A stretch of DNA of 64,000 nt. It comes from Rossellomorea sp. BNER. GTDB taxonomy: Bacteria; Bacillota; Bacilli; Bacillales; Bacillaceae_B. The DNA lies in contig JANAVG010000016.1 in assembly GCA_024213275.1 (NCBI GenBank), positions 1 through 64,000 of the forward strand, read 5' to 3'. A program made the translations under genes and the position numbers. This document shows, in pieces, positions 24,866-34,314 of this stretch (positions are counted from its first letter, which is position 1; each line of letters starts with the position of its first letter). Under the pieces are notes generated by a model, which was not told where the DNA came from, made no database searches, and saw only the letters and a list, made by a program, of their open reading frames with translations.

Positions 24866-26026
24866 TTAAAAAAAATCAATAAAAAATGGATTTAATGGAT
24901 TGACTATTTCCTCTAATAAATTTATAGTCTCTATATTCCCTTTAATTTTACCTATATTATTAAGCTCTCTCGCAGTATATACCCCAAAGAAGAGAGGAAT
25001 TAGTGTTTGAACATCCATTTTCACATAATCTTGATCAAGTCTTGATTGACGATCTAGTTTAACTACGTTCTCGTTCGTTAATAAATAAATACCATTATTC
25101 CAGCTTGCATAAGTATCATTAATTTCGACACCTATAGATTGATCATTCGATATGTTTAAATCAAGTTTCTTTAAAAACTTTTCTACATCGACAATTCTAG
25201 CCATGAAATAAGGGAATACCTCTGTCTTAGCCCTTGGATTTTGGAGTAGATACGGCAATGGATCCTTTTCTTGCAGTGTTAATTCCACTTCAGTAATCAT
25301 TGAATCATGCTGACAAATATAATTCCACAAGCCTTTCCTAGCTTCATCATTTATGACGATAAATTCTTCTACCTTCATTTTCTTATCTTTAATATCGTAT
25401 AGAATATAGCCTTCTACCCTATTGCTTGTTCCATAATAAGCTGCAATGGTTAACTCTGTTATAACCCTTTGCTTCCACCAGTTTGATTCCCTCACTAACA
25501 TTCCATTGAAGTCTTTTGCAAATTTCTCATAGAATTCTTTAAGGTCATGTGGAAAATTATTTTTATGATACCGACAAATTTCCCCATCAGTGTTTTCCAT
25601 TCTAACTAATTCACTCTTATCGATATTCACTTTTTTCAAATAATCAAATATTTCCCATCCAAACTGGCGATAAAACGAAATGGAAAAGGGATGTAAAAGC
25701 GAAATGAATTGGTCTTTATTTCTCATCACCTCAAGAGAATCCTTTATTAATTCCCTTACATACCCTTTTCTCCGATATTCAGGATAGGTAGCTACACTTG
25801 CAATCCCCCCCATTTCCCAATGTTCATGATTAAACCAAATTTTCAATGGTAGTATTTGAAGTTTGGCAGCAAGTTTTTCCTCATCTTTAATACCGGAGAT
25901 ATATTGTTGATCAAACTGTTCATACTTTTCCTTTAAACTTTCTTCAGGTACTTTATATTGAAATGCGTACATTGATAAATCCACTATCTCTTGATAATCT
26001 GATGATTGAAGCTTCTCAACCTTCAT
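24866..26026 (-). CDS. Eis-like GNAT N-acetyltransferase
   Basis: A 386-residue enhanced-intracellular-survival type acetyltransferase: two GNAT domains plus a C-terminal sterol-carrier-like domain. The N-terminal domain has GGIASVATYPEYRRKGYVRELI (about residues 71-92), with R-R-K-G-Y as acetyl-CoA loop, and SLLHPFSISFYRQFGWEIFDY is typical of Eis. The C-terminal carboxylate sits at the last residues (FFIDFF). Some relatives acetylate aminoglycosides, but the natural substrate is unknown. ATG 26026 has GGGAGGTG seven bases upstream. It is not part of the B. subtilis cta neighbourhood. Confidence 0.85.
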   Translation of the reverse strand: MKVEKLQSSDYQEIVDLSMYAFQYKVPEESLKEKYEQFDQQYISGIKDEEKLAAKLQILPLKIWFNHEHWEMGGIASVATYPEYRRKGYVRELIKDSLEVMRNKDQFISLLHPFSISFYRQFGWEIFDYLKKVNIDKSELVRMENTDGEICRYHKNNFPHDLKEFYEKFAKDFNGMLVRESNWWKQRVITELTIAAYYGTSNRVEGYILYDIKDKKMKVEEFIVINDEARKGLWNYICQHDSMITEVELTLQEKDPLPYLLQNPRAKTEVFPYFMARIVDVEKFLKKLDLNISNDQSIGVEINDTYASWNNGIYLLTNENVVKLDRQSRLDQDYVKMDVQTLIPLFFGVYTARELNNIGKIKGNIETINLLEEIVNPLNPFFIDFF

Positions 26027-26149
26027 CTTTGAACACCTCCCACCCAATCCATTCTACGTGAATAACAGAAATTCCTATCTAATACTTAAGATTTTTTCAC
26101 CTTGTTCTTTTAATATAGTGCTTCAAGATGTACATACATTTTTGTCACA

Positions 26150-26187
26150 AAAAAATAATCAAAATCATCTACCATGATTTTGATTAT
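26150..26187 (-). terminator. terminator of ctaM
   Basis: ATAATCAAAATCAT / ATGATTTTGATTAT with a short loop, followed by seven T on the minus strand. Confidence 0.8.
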
Positions 26188-26195
26188 CTTCATCG

Positions 26196-26657
26196 TTAAT
26201 ATCCTAGTATCGCTCTAATCGTTGAAGTAGTTTCTCCACCTTCATAGAATACGTAAAGGAGTAAGTATACTGCAACTCCTGTTACCGCGGTAAAAAACCA
26301 AATGATGCTTGTTATAGGACCAAGCTTCCTATGTCTTTTTAAGTTCTTTTTGTATCCTGTCCAAAGAGACATTAGTCCAAACACTGCACCAACGGTTGCT
26401 AATGTAATATGGAAAATAAGAAACACAGTATAATAAATTTTTAAACTATCCGGTCCACCAAATGAAGTATTACCTATAAAAATGGTTCGACTGAGATAAA
26501 TAATAAAAAAAGTAAGAGCGAAAACACCCGCAAGCGTCATAGTTTTTTGATGTGTTTCAATTTTTCTTTGTTTGATTTGCCACCAGCCAATTGCTACTGT
26601 AATTGCACTTAATACGATAAAGGTTGTACTTATCGTAGGGAGTATTGGTAAAGACAT
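26196..26657 (-). CDS. ctaM: DUF420 protein, cytochrome oxidase assembly factor CtaM (YozB)
   Basis: A 153-residue DUF420 membrane protein with five hydrophobic segments. Its homologues CtaM in S. aureus and YozB (CtaM) in B. subtilis are needed to make active aa3/caa3-type oxidases. The motifs HQKTMTLAGVFALTFFIIYLSRT and FHITLATVGAVFGL carry conserved His in membrane helices. In B. subtilis yozB is remote from the cta genes; here it follows ctaG by 52 bases on the same strand, which supports the assembly role. A terminator follows directly. Confidence 0.88.
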   Translation of the reverse strand: MSLPILPTISTTFIVLSAITVAIGWWQIKQRKIETHQKTMTLAGVFALTFFIIYLSRTIFIGNTSFGGPDSLKIYYTVFLIFHITLATVGAVFGLMSLWTGYKKNLKRHRKLGPITSIIWFFTAVTGVAVYLLLYVFYEGGETTSTIRAILGY

Positions 26658-26709
26658 GCTTTCTTCCTCTCTTCATTCGTGAAAATATAAAATATTAACT
26701 AACTTTTCA

Positions 26710-27627
26710 TTATTCTACCAACTTGGGATCTGTAGCTTTATAAGCCACGGTTGGTTGTGATTCTGTTTGAGCTTGGTCTTGATCTTTTCGATACCATTGA
26801 AAGAATAGACTAGCTAATGCTACGCCGAAAACAATTTCTTGGATAATTTTCATTACAACTCCACCCAGCTGTTGATCATTTTGCAAAGACATCGATGTGA
26901 ATAATTCAGGTCCACTCAAGCTCAGTCCACTTAGGCTACTAGCAGGAACACATAACGCCAACGCTTTTAACCATGTTGAAGAATCATAGTACGTTGCATA
27001 TAATGGATTCTCAGCAAAGATAATTAAACCACACGCTGGAGTTAATAGGACTGCGCTCCCTAGAATATATCCAATTCGTTTTAATCCACTAAGCTCTACA
27101 TCATCGTCAACAGGTTTTATTAATGGCCACCACATAAATATAGCCAGCATAAATAGTATCACTGTAAATACATTGTGAAGAACAGCGTCCGTTCTCACGT
27201 GATCAAATACTGTAGGAATATGATACAAAGAGAATAGAACATTGAATGCTAATAATTTTACAATTGGTTTTGTCATTAAACCAAACACTTGCTTAACAAT
27301 CGGAAGCCTAATGAACGCTTTCCAAACCCAATCAGGAATTCCCATTACTAATATGGGTGTAAAAACAAGATATAAAATAGCCATCTGCGTCATATGCATT
27401 GAAAACATAATACCACTTAATACCTCAACAGGTGACCCCTTTGCTATATACAAAAGAATCATGGCTAGGAGAAAGTAAGTTGCTTCTTTCTTAGTTAGTT
27501 TTCTACTTTCAGAAAAACGGTGTCTCCATTTTATCGTTACTAAAAAGTATAGTACGGTAATCAACAGAATTGATAATATAAAAAAAGGACTCCATAACGC
27601 ATTAAAACCAAAAATACCTAAAGGCAT
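26710..27627 (-). CDS. ctaG: cytochrome c oxidase assembly factor CtaG
   Basis: A 305-residue CtaG_Cox11-type (caa3 CtaG, DUF1404-like) membrane protein required for active cytochrome caa3, probably at a copper step. Seven transmembrane segments are visible. MFSMHMTQMAILYLVFTPILVMGIP (about 77-101) contains the conserved His-Met membrane cluster, and FNVLFSLYHIPTVFDH has further conserved His. A polar C-terminal tail of about 20 residues follows. GGTGGAG precedes the ATG. It is separated from ctaF by a terminator, so it may have partial read-through or its own promoter. Confidence 0.93.
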   Translation of the reverse strand: MPLGIFGFNALWSPFFILSILLITVLYFLVTIKWRHRFSESRKLTKKEATYFLLAMILLYIAKGSPVEVLSGIMFSMHMTQMAILYLVFTPILVMGIPDWVWKAFIRLPIVKQVFGLMTKPIVKLLAFNVLFSLYHIPTVFDHVRTDAVLHNVFTVILFMLAIFMWWPLIKPVDDDVELSGLKRIGYILGSAVLLTPACGLIIFAENPLYATYYDSSTWLKALALCVPASSLSGLSLSGPELFTSMSLQNDQQLGGVVMKIIQEIVFGVALASLFFQWYRKDQDQAQTESQPTVAYKATDPKLVE

Positions 27628-27812
27628 TTCTCCACCTCATTTCACAATTACATGGTTAATTACATTATACTTCCTTAACTATACGACTTCAATCTAAGCT
27701 CATGACAAGTTCATGACAATAAAGAAAATCGGAAACACCTAAGGCATTGGAGCCTGGATGACCTGATAAACCTTTATCGTCAGCACTTCAGAATTTTCAT
27801 TCCTTAGCTATT

Positions 27813-27842
27813 AAAAAAACCAGTCGATCCGTCGACTGGTTT
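27813..27842 (-). terminator. terminator of the ctaBCDEF operon
   Basis: ACCAGTCGA / TCGACTGGT with a four-base loop and six T on the minus strand, ten bases past ctaF. Confidence 0.88.
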
Positions 27843-27851
27843 CCTTAATAA

Positions 27852-28184
27852 TTATAACCAAACAATTGTTAAAAACACTAAAATTGTAATAAACCCAACT
27901 AATGCTCCAGAGTATAGGAACAAGGCAGGTGCCTCATGTCCTTTATGACTCATATGCATGAAATAGTATAGTTGAAATACAAGTTGAACAACTGCTAGTA
28001 GAAGGATAAATGGAATAACAAAATATTTATCAAAATCTCCTGCTACCGCAATAAATGCGACTAATGTCAAGAAAATCATTAGTGCAAACGCCGAAACTTG
28101 CATTCTCATATCATCAGCATTTTTCTTACGACGATATTCGTAATCTACACTTGGGTTACCTGAATATGATTGTTGATTCGCCAT
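27852..28184 (-). CDS. ctaF: cytochrome caa3 oxidase subunit IV
   Basis: CtaF is the small fourth subunit of caa3 oxidase (110 residues, COX4 prokaryotic type). It has three hydrophobic helices (about 31-50, 56-77, 88-108). YYFMHMSHKGHEAPALFLYSGALVG, read in parts, is the usual C-terminal signature. The N-terminus SYSGNPSVDYEYRRKKNADDM is cytosolic. ATG 28184 lies four bases past the ctaE stop, using the GGTGGGAT formed by the last ctaE codons, so translation is coupled. It is the last gene of the operon. Confidence 0.94.
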   Translation of the reverse strand: MANQQSYSGNPSVDYEYRRKKNADDMRMQVSAFALMIFLTLVAFIAVAGDFDKYFVIPFILLLAVVQLVFQLYYFMHMSHKGHEAPALFLYSGALVGFITILVFLTIVWL

Positions 28185-28188
28185 CAGT

Positions 28189-28818
28189 TTATCCCACCAT
28201 TCCCATTAGATATACTACTGTGAAAATGAATACCCAGACCACATCGATAAAGTGCCAATATAGACTAGCTACATAAAATTTAGGTGCATTATACAGATTT
28301 AAACCTCGTTTTGCATTACGTATCATTAAAGAGATTATCCATAATAATCCGAAAGCAACGTGAGCTCCGTGAAAACCAACTAGCGTATAAAAGGCAGAAC
28401 CAAATGCACTACTTGTAAAGGTATGATGATACTCATGTACATAATGATTAAACTCATAAATTTCTAATGCTAGGAATCCAGCTCCTAAAAGAACTGTGAT
28501 TAATAACCATGCTTGCATACGCTGAAAATTATAGTTTTTCATATGGTACATTGCGTATACACTCGTTAAGGAACTCACCAATAACAACATTGTCGCCATA
28601 AATGCAAGCGGCAAATCAAAGATATCTGCTGCAAGCGCGTGTTCTTTACTAGGAACTTTATCTTTCAAGGCTAAATATGTGGCAAAGAGGGAAGAAAACA
28701 GTACCGTTTCTCCGCCAAGAAAGAACCAAAAGCCCATAAATTTATTTTTCCCTTCGAGGGTAGCCTTTTCAGGCGATGCTGGCCAAGTTTTTGGTGTGAA
28801 CTTTTCTTCAGCTTGCAT
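28189..28818 (-). CDS. ctaE: cytochrome caa3 oxidase subunit III
   Basis: CtaE, subunit III, a membrane protein of 209 residues with five helices. GFWFFLGGETVLFSSLFATYLAL (residues 29-51) and GFHGAHVAFGLLWII carry the conserved Glu and His of COX3, and FYVASLYWHFIDVVWVFIFTVVYL closes the protein. Its ATG overlaps the ctaD stop in TAATG (28816-28820), so it is coupled to ctaD. Length is close to the 207 residues of B. subtilis CtaE. Confidence 0.96.
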   Translation of the reverse strand: MQAEEKFTPKTWPASPEKATLEGKNKFMGFWFFLGGETVLFSSLFATYLALKDKVPSKEHALAADIFDLPLAFMATMLLLVSSLTSVYAMYHMKNYNFQRMQAWLLITVLLGAGFLALEIYEFNHYVHEYHHTFTSSAFGSAFYTLVGFHGAHVAFGLLWIISLMIRNAKRGLNLYNAPKFYVASLYWHFIDVVWVFIFTVVYLMGMVG

Positions 28819-30698
28819 TATGCTTTACCCCCTTTGTCGTTGTTATCTTCAGCTAAGAGGTCTTCTTTATGAACATGATAACCATGATCATCTTTGACAG
28901 AACGAATAAACATTGATCCTAATGTAATTAGCATTCCAATGATTAATACAGGAAGTGCCCATTCTTTACCGTCTACTCTATACATAGCACCAAACGCGGC
29001 TATAAATAAACCTAAAGAAATAACGAATGGTATGAAAGAGTTGTTCGGCATATGAATATCACCAATAGGTTCTGCTGGAGTAAGTTCTGACCTTCCTTCC
29101 ATCTTTTCTAACCACCAAGCATCTAAGCCACGTACAAGTGGAGTTTGCTTGAAGTTATAAAATGGAGGTGGTGATGCAATTGCCCATTCTAGTGTACGAC
29201 CATCTCCACTCCAAGGATCTGGACCAACTTTAACGCCTTTAACTTGAGTAACAATAATATTAATCACCAGAATCAGTACAGCAACACCCATAAAGGCTGC
29301 TCCAATCGAACTTACTAAGTTAGCTGTCTCAAACCCTTGGCCAGGCAAGAACTTCCAAATACGACGAGGCATTCCCATTAGCCCAAGGAAATGCTGGATA
29401 AAGAATGTTAAATGGAACCCAATGAAGAATAACCAAAATGAGATTTTCCCCCAGAATTCATTTAAAATCGTTCCAAACATTTTTGGCCAGTAGAAATGTG
29501 TACCTGCTAGTAGTGCGAATACTACCCCTCCGACAATAACGTAGTGGAAGTGGGCAACTACGAAATAAGTATCATGGTATTGATAATCCGCTGCAGCAAC
29601 GGCAAGCATAACCCCTGTAACTCCTCCCGCAATGAACGAAGGAATAAAGGCTACAGCATATAGCATTGGCGTTGTAAATTTAATGCTACCGCCCCACATC
29701 GTTAATAACCAGTTAAATATTTTAATACCGGTAGGAATAGCGATAGCCATAGTTGCTACTGCAAAGATTGCATTTGCGATTGGCCCAAGACCTACAGTGA
29801 ACATATGGTGAGCCCAAACCATGAATCCTAGGAAACCGATTAATACTGTTGCAAATACCATTGAAGAGTATCCAAATAATCGTTTTCTAGAGAAATGTGG
29901 AATGATTTCTGAGAAAATTCCAAAGGCCGGTAATATTAAGATGTAAACCTCAGGATGTCCAAAAATCCAGAAGAAATGCTCCCAAATAATTGTATTACCA
30001 CCTGCTGCTACGTCAAAGAAGTTTGAACCAAACATCCGATCAAACATCATTAGGAATAATCCTACAGTTAGAGCAGGGAAAGCAAATAAAATTAGAGCAG
30101 ATGTTACGAACGCAGTCCATGTAAATAATGGCATACGCATATAAGTCATACCAGGCGCTCTCATATTAATAATGGTGACTAAGAAGTTAATACCACCAAT
30201 TAATGTACCTGCACCCGATATTTGCAAACCTAAAACATAAAAATCGATTCCGTGTCCTTCAGAGGCAATCGATAACGACGCATAAGATGTCCATCCTGCA
30301 TCAGGTGCTCCTCCTAAGAACCAGGATAGGTTAAGGAATACTCCACCGAAGAAGAATAACCAGAAACCAAGTGAATTTAAGAATGGAAATGCTACGTCAC
30401 GAGCTCCAATCTGTAATGGTACAACCGCATTCAAAAAACAGAAGATAAGAGGCATTGCAGCCAAGAATATCATTGTTGTACCGTGCATTGTTAAAACTTC
30501 GTTATATAAGCCTGCACTAACAAAATCATTGTTAGGAACCGCAAGCTGAATACGAATTACTAAAGCTTCTAAACCACCAAGTAAGAAGAAGAATCCTCCA
30601 GCGATAAGGTAGAGAATAGCAATCTTCTTATGGTCTACTGTTGTTAAGTAGTCCCAAAGGGTAGCTGCAAAGCCTTTTTTTTGCGCATAGCTACTCAC
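28818..30698 (-). CDS. ctaD: cytochrome caa3 oxidase subunit I
   Basis: CtaD, the catalytic heme a/a3-CuB subunit that reduces oxygen and pumps protons. It has 626 residues and about 14 hydrophobic helices. The low-spin heme His is H72 in MHGTT. FFWIFGHPEVYILILP gives the CuB His and the cross-linked Tyr, HHMF gives the CuB His pair, and VAHFHYVIVGG gives heme a3 and heme a ligands. The fused C-terminal extension after about 540 is typical of Bacillus. GTG 30698 has GGGAGG seven bases upstream. Confidence 0.98.
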   Translation of the reverse strand: MSSYAQKKGFAATLWDYLTTVDHKKIAILYLIAGGFFFLLGGLEALVIRIQLAVPNNDFVSAGLYNEVLTMHGTTMIFLAAMPLIFCFLNAVVPLQIGARDVAFPFLNSLGFWLFFFGGVFLNLSWFLGGAPDAGWTSYASLSIASEGHGIDFYVLGLQISGAGTLIGGINFLVTIINMRAPGMTYMRMPLFTWTAFVTSALILFAFPALTVGLFLMMFDRMFGSNFFDVAAGGNTIIWEHFFWIFGHPEVYILILPAFGIFSEIIPHFSRKRLFGYSSMVFATVLIGFLGFMVWAHHMFTVGLGPIANAIFAVATMAIAIPTGIKIFNWLLTMWGGSIKFTTPMLYAVAFIPSFIAGGVTGVMLAVAAADYQYHDTYFVVAHFHYVIVGGVVFALLAGTHFYWPKMFGTILNEFWGKISFWLFFIGFHLTFFIQHFLGLMGMPRRIWKFLPGQGFETANLVSSIGAAFMGVAVLILVINIIVTQVKGVKVGPDPWSGDGRTLEWAIASPPPFYNFKQTPLVRGLDAWWLEKMEGRSELTPAEPIGDIHMPNNSFIPFVISLGLFIAAFGAMYRVDGKEWALPVLIIGMLITLGSMFIRSVKDDHGYHVHKEDLLAEDNNDKGGKA

Positions 30699-30727
30699 GA
30701 TTAAACCTCCCTTTTACTTCCCCAATA

Positions 30728-31786
30728 TTATTCACTAACTTTAAGTCCCATTAAGTATTCAGATAGGGCGTCTATTTCTTCATCTGTTAGATCGCCATAT
30801 GTGCCTGTCATTTTGTTACCAGGTTTATATTGTTCTGGATCTGATAACCAATTTTTCAACTCTTCTTCATTATGATCTAAAATACCAGCTATTCGTGAAC
30901 GCTCTCCAAAAGTTGCTAAGTTAGGAGCAGTACGTGCTTGTTCTGGACGAGCATCTTGTGGTGTAACCGCATGGCAAGCTAGACATTTTTGTTCGAAGAT
31001 CTCTTGTCCTTGCTGCGCTAATTCAGAAGTCGGTTGTGGTTCTTTTGCATTTTTCATGTTTGATACCCATGTATCAAATTCATCTTGAGACAAAGCTTTC
31101 ACTTTAAAGTCCATCAAAGCATGTGAAGGGCCACAAAGCTCCGCACATTTTCCATAGAATAGATTTCCTGCTTCCTTCGCTTTTTCGCTATCAAACTCTA
31201 AGAAGAAAGTATTTACTCCATCAACATTCGTATCAATCTTTCCTCCAGCAGCAGGGATCCAGAATGAGTGTTTAACATCAGATGCTTTAACATTGAAGTA
31301 AACCTTTTCATCAGTTGGAACTACTAAGTCTTGAGAAGTAATAATCTTCTCGTTTTCGTATTCAAATTCCCACCAGTAAAGATTTGCACGGACATTGATG
31401 ACAGTCGCATCTTTTTTGTCCATACCCTTTGTATCAGCTAAATTAAAAGTAGCTGCAACCGTTGGAACCGCCAATACTAGTAATAAGATAATTGGAATAA
31501 CTGTCCATAAGATCTCTAAAGTATGGCTTCCTTCCACTTGTTTAGGAATTGTTTCGTCACCTTTTTTACGACGGAAACGAATAATTGCAATAAAATATAC
31601 AATAACAACCACAATTATAACGAGAACCATAATTAATGTACTCAAGATCATTAAGTCATATTGCGTCTGAGCTACTTCTCCGGCTGGATGTAGTGTTGAA
31701 ATGAATGGCTCTCCACAACCGGAAAGAACGAGCGCCAAAATCGTTAGAATCGAGAAAAGACGCCATTTCGATAGCCTTGCTTTCAT
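30728..31786 (-). CDS. ctaC: cytochrome caa3 oxidase subunit II with fused cytochrome c
   Basis: CtaC, a lipoprotein subunit II carrying the CuA site and a C-terminal cytochrome c domain that defines the caa3 type. The signal is MKARLSKWRLFSILTILALV with lipobox LSGC. Two membrane helices follow (about 43-65 and 85-107). The CuA ligands are in CAELCGPSHALMDF, the heme motif is CLACH, and the axial Met is in KPGNKMTGTY. ATG 31786 gives 352 residues and a standard lipoprotein signal. A TTG at 31828 would extend it by 14 residues without a ribosome site. It is 91 bases after ctaB. Confidence 0.95.
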   Translation of the reverse strand: MKARLSKWRLFSILTILALVLSGCGEPFISTLHPAGEVAQTQYDLMILSTLIMVLVIIVVVIVYFIAIIRFRRKKGDETIPKQVEGSHTLEILWTVIPIILLLVLAVPTVAATFNLADTKGMDKKDATVINVRANLYWWEFEYENEKIITSQDLVVPTDEKVYFNVKASDVKHSFWIPAAGGKIDTNVDGVNTFFLEFDSEKAKEAGNLFYGKCAELCGPSHALMDFKVKALSQDEFDTWVSNMKNAKEPQPTSELAQQGQEIFEQKCLACHAVTPQDARPEQARTAPNLATFGERSRIAGILDHNEEELKNWLSDPEQYKPGNKMTGTYGDLTDEEIDALSEYLMGLKVSE

Positions 31787-31877
31787 AGCTTGATCAAACC
31801 CCTCTTTCGTTAAGTATACTTTTGTCAAACAAGGACTGAATATATATGGATTTCTTTTCAGAAAGAATTCCCAAAGA

Positions 31878-32792
31878 TTAAATGACTGTCACAATAACCA
31901 TCGCTACAAACAAGATGGTCAAATAATTAAGCGAATATACAAACATAAGCTTCGCCCATTTCAAGTCGTCTTTCATTTTATATCCCATTAAACCAAGGAC
32001 GAGCCAGCCAATATTAAAGGCTGTAGCTAAAATAAAAAATGGTATTCCAAGTTCTAATAGAAAGAATGGTAGAGGGAGCAATGCTGCAACCCAAAGTACT
32101 ATGTGGAGTTTTGTCGTAGCAAAACCTTTCACTACTGGTAGCATTGGTATATTTGCTGCTCGATATTCCTCACAACGTTTCATAGCGAGCGCATAGAAAT
32201 GTGGCGGCTGCCAAATAAACATCATTAAAAGCAAGATCCAAGCCATTAAACTTAAATTAGCATCAACTGCTGCCCACCCAATCAGCGGAGGAACTGCTCC
32301 AGATATACTTCCTATGATTGTATTACTTACTAGTTTTCTCTTTGACCACATTGAATACAAAACAACATAGCTAAAAACTCCGATAATACCTATTACACCT
32401 GCTGTAACCGTAGTCATAAACAAAAATATCGTTCCTATAGAGATCATAGCGATACCAATTGATATTGCTTTCGCGCCATTAATCTTTCCTGTTACGGTTG
32501 GACGATCTTTTGTCCTCTCCATCAGTGGATCAATATCTCGGTCAATGTAGTTGTTTATGCTACATGAACCCGCAATGATTAACGACGAACCAACAAGTGT
32601 TAGAAACATCGTATCTAATGAATTTAAGAAATGCGTGTTAGTAAAATAAAATGCTAACCACATACCCGTAAAGGTTGTAATTAAATTAGAATTTACAATT
32701 CCAATCTTGATCAGAGCCAAAAAGTCCTTCCAGGCAGTTGTTTGAGGAAATTCAGTTTCCTTAACATTTGTCATTACTCTGCTGTTTGACAC
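31878..32792 (-). CDS. ctaB: protoheme IX farnesyltransferase (heme O synthase)
   Basis: CtaB attaches the farnesyl chain to heme B, giving heme O, the precursor of heme A. It is a UbiA-type membrane prenyltransferase of 304 residues with about nine helices. The first acidic motif is [19 protein letters not shown] (near 82-100), with VPPLIGW and [17 protein letters not shown] following. GTG 32792 has GGAGGG six bases upstream and is the likely start; it gives a family-like soluble N-terminal tail. It is the first gene of ctaBCDEF and divergent from ctaA, which acts next in heme A synthesis. Confidence 0.95.
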   Translation of the reverse strand: MSNSRVMTNVKETEFPQTTAWKDFLALIKIGIVNSNLITTFTGMWLAFYFTNTHFLNSLDTMFLTLVGSSLIIAGSCSINNYIDRDIDPLMERTKDRPTVTGKINGAKAISIGIAMISIGTIFLFMTTVTAGVIGIIGVFSYVVLYSMWSKRKLVSNTIIGSISGAVPPLIGWAAVDANLSLMAWILLLMMFIWQPPHFYALAMKRCEEYRAANIPMLPVVKGFATTKLHIVLWVAALLPLPFFLLELGIPFFILATAFNIGWLVLGLMGYKMKDDLKWAKLMFVYSLNYLTILFVAMVIVTVI

Positions 32793-33006
32793 TCTTTTCC
32801 CTCCTCTCTACAATTTACCAGAGGTATTTCCCCACCTCTATACTATAAAGCAATTTTAATACCATTTCTATATTGAATCATAAATCAATAGGAAAGAATT
32901 AATTATAGAAGTAAAATAGTTATCCACCCATAATTAGGCTATCAATATTATATTAAACCACAGATTTTTTCCTTTTTGTCATTCATTTTAGGTCAATTAT
33001 GACGAA

Positions 33007-33026
33007 TTTGTGAATTGTATTTGTTA
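33007..33026 (+). promoter_or_regulatory. ResD-like binding site
   Basis: TTTGTGAATTGTATTTGTTA resembles the reported ResD preference TTGTGAAnnnTTTnnA with one or two mismatches. ResD-P activates ctaA in B. subtilis; binding here is inferred. Confidence 0.4.
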
Positions 33027-33073
33027 TCGTTTCCACTTTCCAAAATTTCTATCATAATAATAGCATATCTAAG

Positions 33074-33089
33074 TTTAAAGCGTTTTCAA
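33074..33089 (-). promoter_or_regulatory. consensus cre (CcpA) site in the ctaA/ctaB region
   Basis: TTGAAAACGCTTTAAA on the minus strand matches WTGAAARCGYTTTMWN at every position. The ctaBCDEF genes of B. subtilis are catabolite-repressed through CcpA, so control of this operon by glucose is likely. It lies 281 bases before the ctaB start. Confidence 0.75.
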
Positions 33090-33373
33090 AATTAAGGATT
33101 GACCGATAATTGAACAGATTCATTAAATCAAGATACGAATCAAGATCCTAGACATTTATTCCTATAGGTTGAATTCAGATCTTTTTGGTTCAAATTCTAA
33201 CAACCCATTTATTTCGATTTCAATTTCCTCTACTTATTCTATCAATATTCTGTAACATTTTATCTGTTGTTTTTTAAAGGGTTATTCGGTATCATCTTAG
33301 AGGCGTATATTGTTGTAATATAACGAAATTACTAAGGTATTTTAAGCTACTATAATTTAAGAAGGTGAATATT

Positions 33374-34276
33374 TTGCATAAAGGGTTAAAATGGCTGGCC
33401 GTCATTACTACTCTAGGAATGCTCTTTGTATTACTAGGTGGTGCCTTAGTAACAAAGACAGGATCCGGAATGGGGTGCGGACGCTCTTGGCCATTATGTC
33501 ATGGCGAAATTATCCCGAGTAACATTAGTCTAGAAACATTTATTGAATTGTCACATAGAGCGGTATCAGGGAGTGTCGGAATATTAGTACTAGCTCTTTC
33601 TATATGGTCTTGGAAAGCTATTGGACATATAAGAGAAACGAAAATCCTCTCATTTCTTGCATTCTTTTTTCTTTTTGCTCAAGCACTTATCGGGGCAGCT
33701 GCAGTTATCTGGTCTCAATCTGATTTTGTCTTAGCCCTCCATTTTGGCATTTCTTTAATCTCTTTTGCTGCGGTATTATTACTCACTCTATTAATATTTG
33801 AGGTTGACCAAAGGTTTGATGCTCATAAATTGGTGATTGATCGAAAAATGAGATTTCATATCGTTGGAGTTACGCTTTATAGTTATCTTGTCGTTTATAC
33901 AGGTGCCCTTGTTCGTCATACAAATTCTAGCCTTGTTTGTCCAGATTGGCCTTTCTGTGTTAACGACTCTCCTGGACTACCGACTAATATGTATGAATGG
34001 ATACAAATGGGACATCGATTCGCAGCAGGTCTTATTTTTATCTGGATTGCTTATATTACTTATTCAGCTATTAAAAATCATAAGCATCAGAAAGTCATTT
34101 ATTGGGGATGGATTATAGCGTTTATCCTTGTTTGTTCACAAGTTGCATCCGGAGCATTTGTCGTTCTAACAAGACTGAATCTCTTCCTGGCTTTATTGCA
34201 TGCTCTCATTATTTCTTGTTTATTCGGTTTACTGAGTTACTTTATTCTCCTCGCATCAAGAAGTCGTTTAAAATAA
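33374..34276 (+). CDS. ctaA: heme A synthase
   Basis: CtaA (COX15 type) oxidises heme O to heme A. It has eight hydrophobic helices in two homologous halves. The first half has [15 protein letters not shown] and a Cys pair in [11 protein letters not shown], and the second has [22 protein letters not shown] with another pair. Conserved heme His lie in [23 protein letters not shown] and LLHALI. TTG 33374 was chosen because AAGGTGA lies five bases upstream and [14 protein letters not shown] then mirrors B. subtilis MNKALKALGVLTT; GTG 33365 would overlap the ribosome site. It is divergent from ctaB. Confidence 0.95.
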   Translation: MHKGLKWLAVITTLGMLFVLLGGALVTKTGSGMGCGRSWPLCHGEIIPSNISLETFIELSHRAVSGSVGILVLALSIWSWKAIGHIRETKILSFLAFFFLFAQALIGAAAVIWSQSDFVLALHFGISLISFAAVLLLTLLIFEVDQRFDAHKLVIDRKMRFHIVGVTLYSYLVVYTGALVRHTNSSLVCPDWPFCVNDSPGLPTNMYEWIQMGHRFAAGLIFIWIAYITYSAIKNHKHQKVIYWGWIIAFILVCSQVASGAFVVLTRLNLFLALLHALIISCLFGLLSYFILLASRSRLK

Positions 34277-34280
34277 CACA

Positions 34281-34313
34281 AAAAAGGATGGAGCTAAGCT
34301 CCAATCCTTTTTT
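34281..34313. terminator. bidirectional terminator between ctaA and pycA
   Basis: AAAAAGGATGGAGCT pairs with AGCTCCAATCCTTTTTT, with A and T runs on both sides. It serves the two convergent genes. Confidence 0.88.
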
Positions 34314-34314
34314 G

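Larger units (their letters stand above)
32793..33373. other. ctaA / ctaB divergent regulatory region
   Basis: About 580 AT-rich bases without a gene. It holds a cre site (33074-33089), a ResD-like box (33007-33026) and a small inverted repeat AGAGGT-N8-ACCTCT (32819-32838) in the ctaB leader. I could not assign clear -35/-10 pairs. In B. subtilis this region integrates CcpA and ResD control. Confidence 0.6.

Noticed and set aside
27719..27760. Possible decayed family A copy after ctaG (CGGAAACACCTAAGGC, CATTGGAGCCTGGA)
   Set aside because: Only short words match and no inner stem is left; not enough to call.
31787..31828. N-terminal extension of ctaC from TTG 31828
   Set aside because: No ribosome site upstream, and it would put 14 polar residues before the lipoprotein signal peptide.
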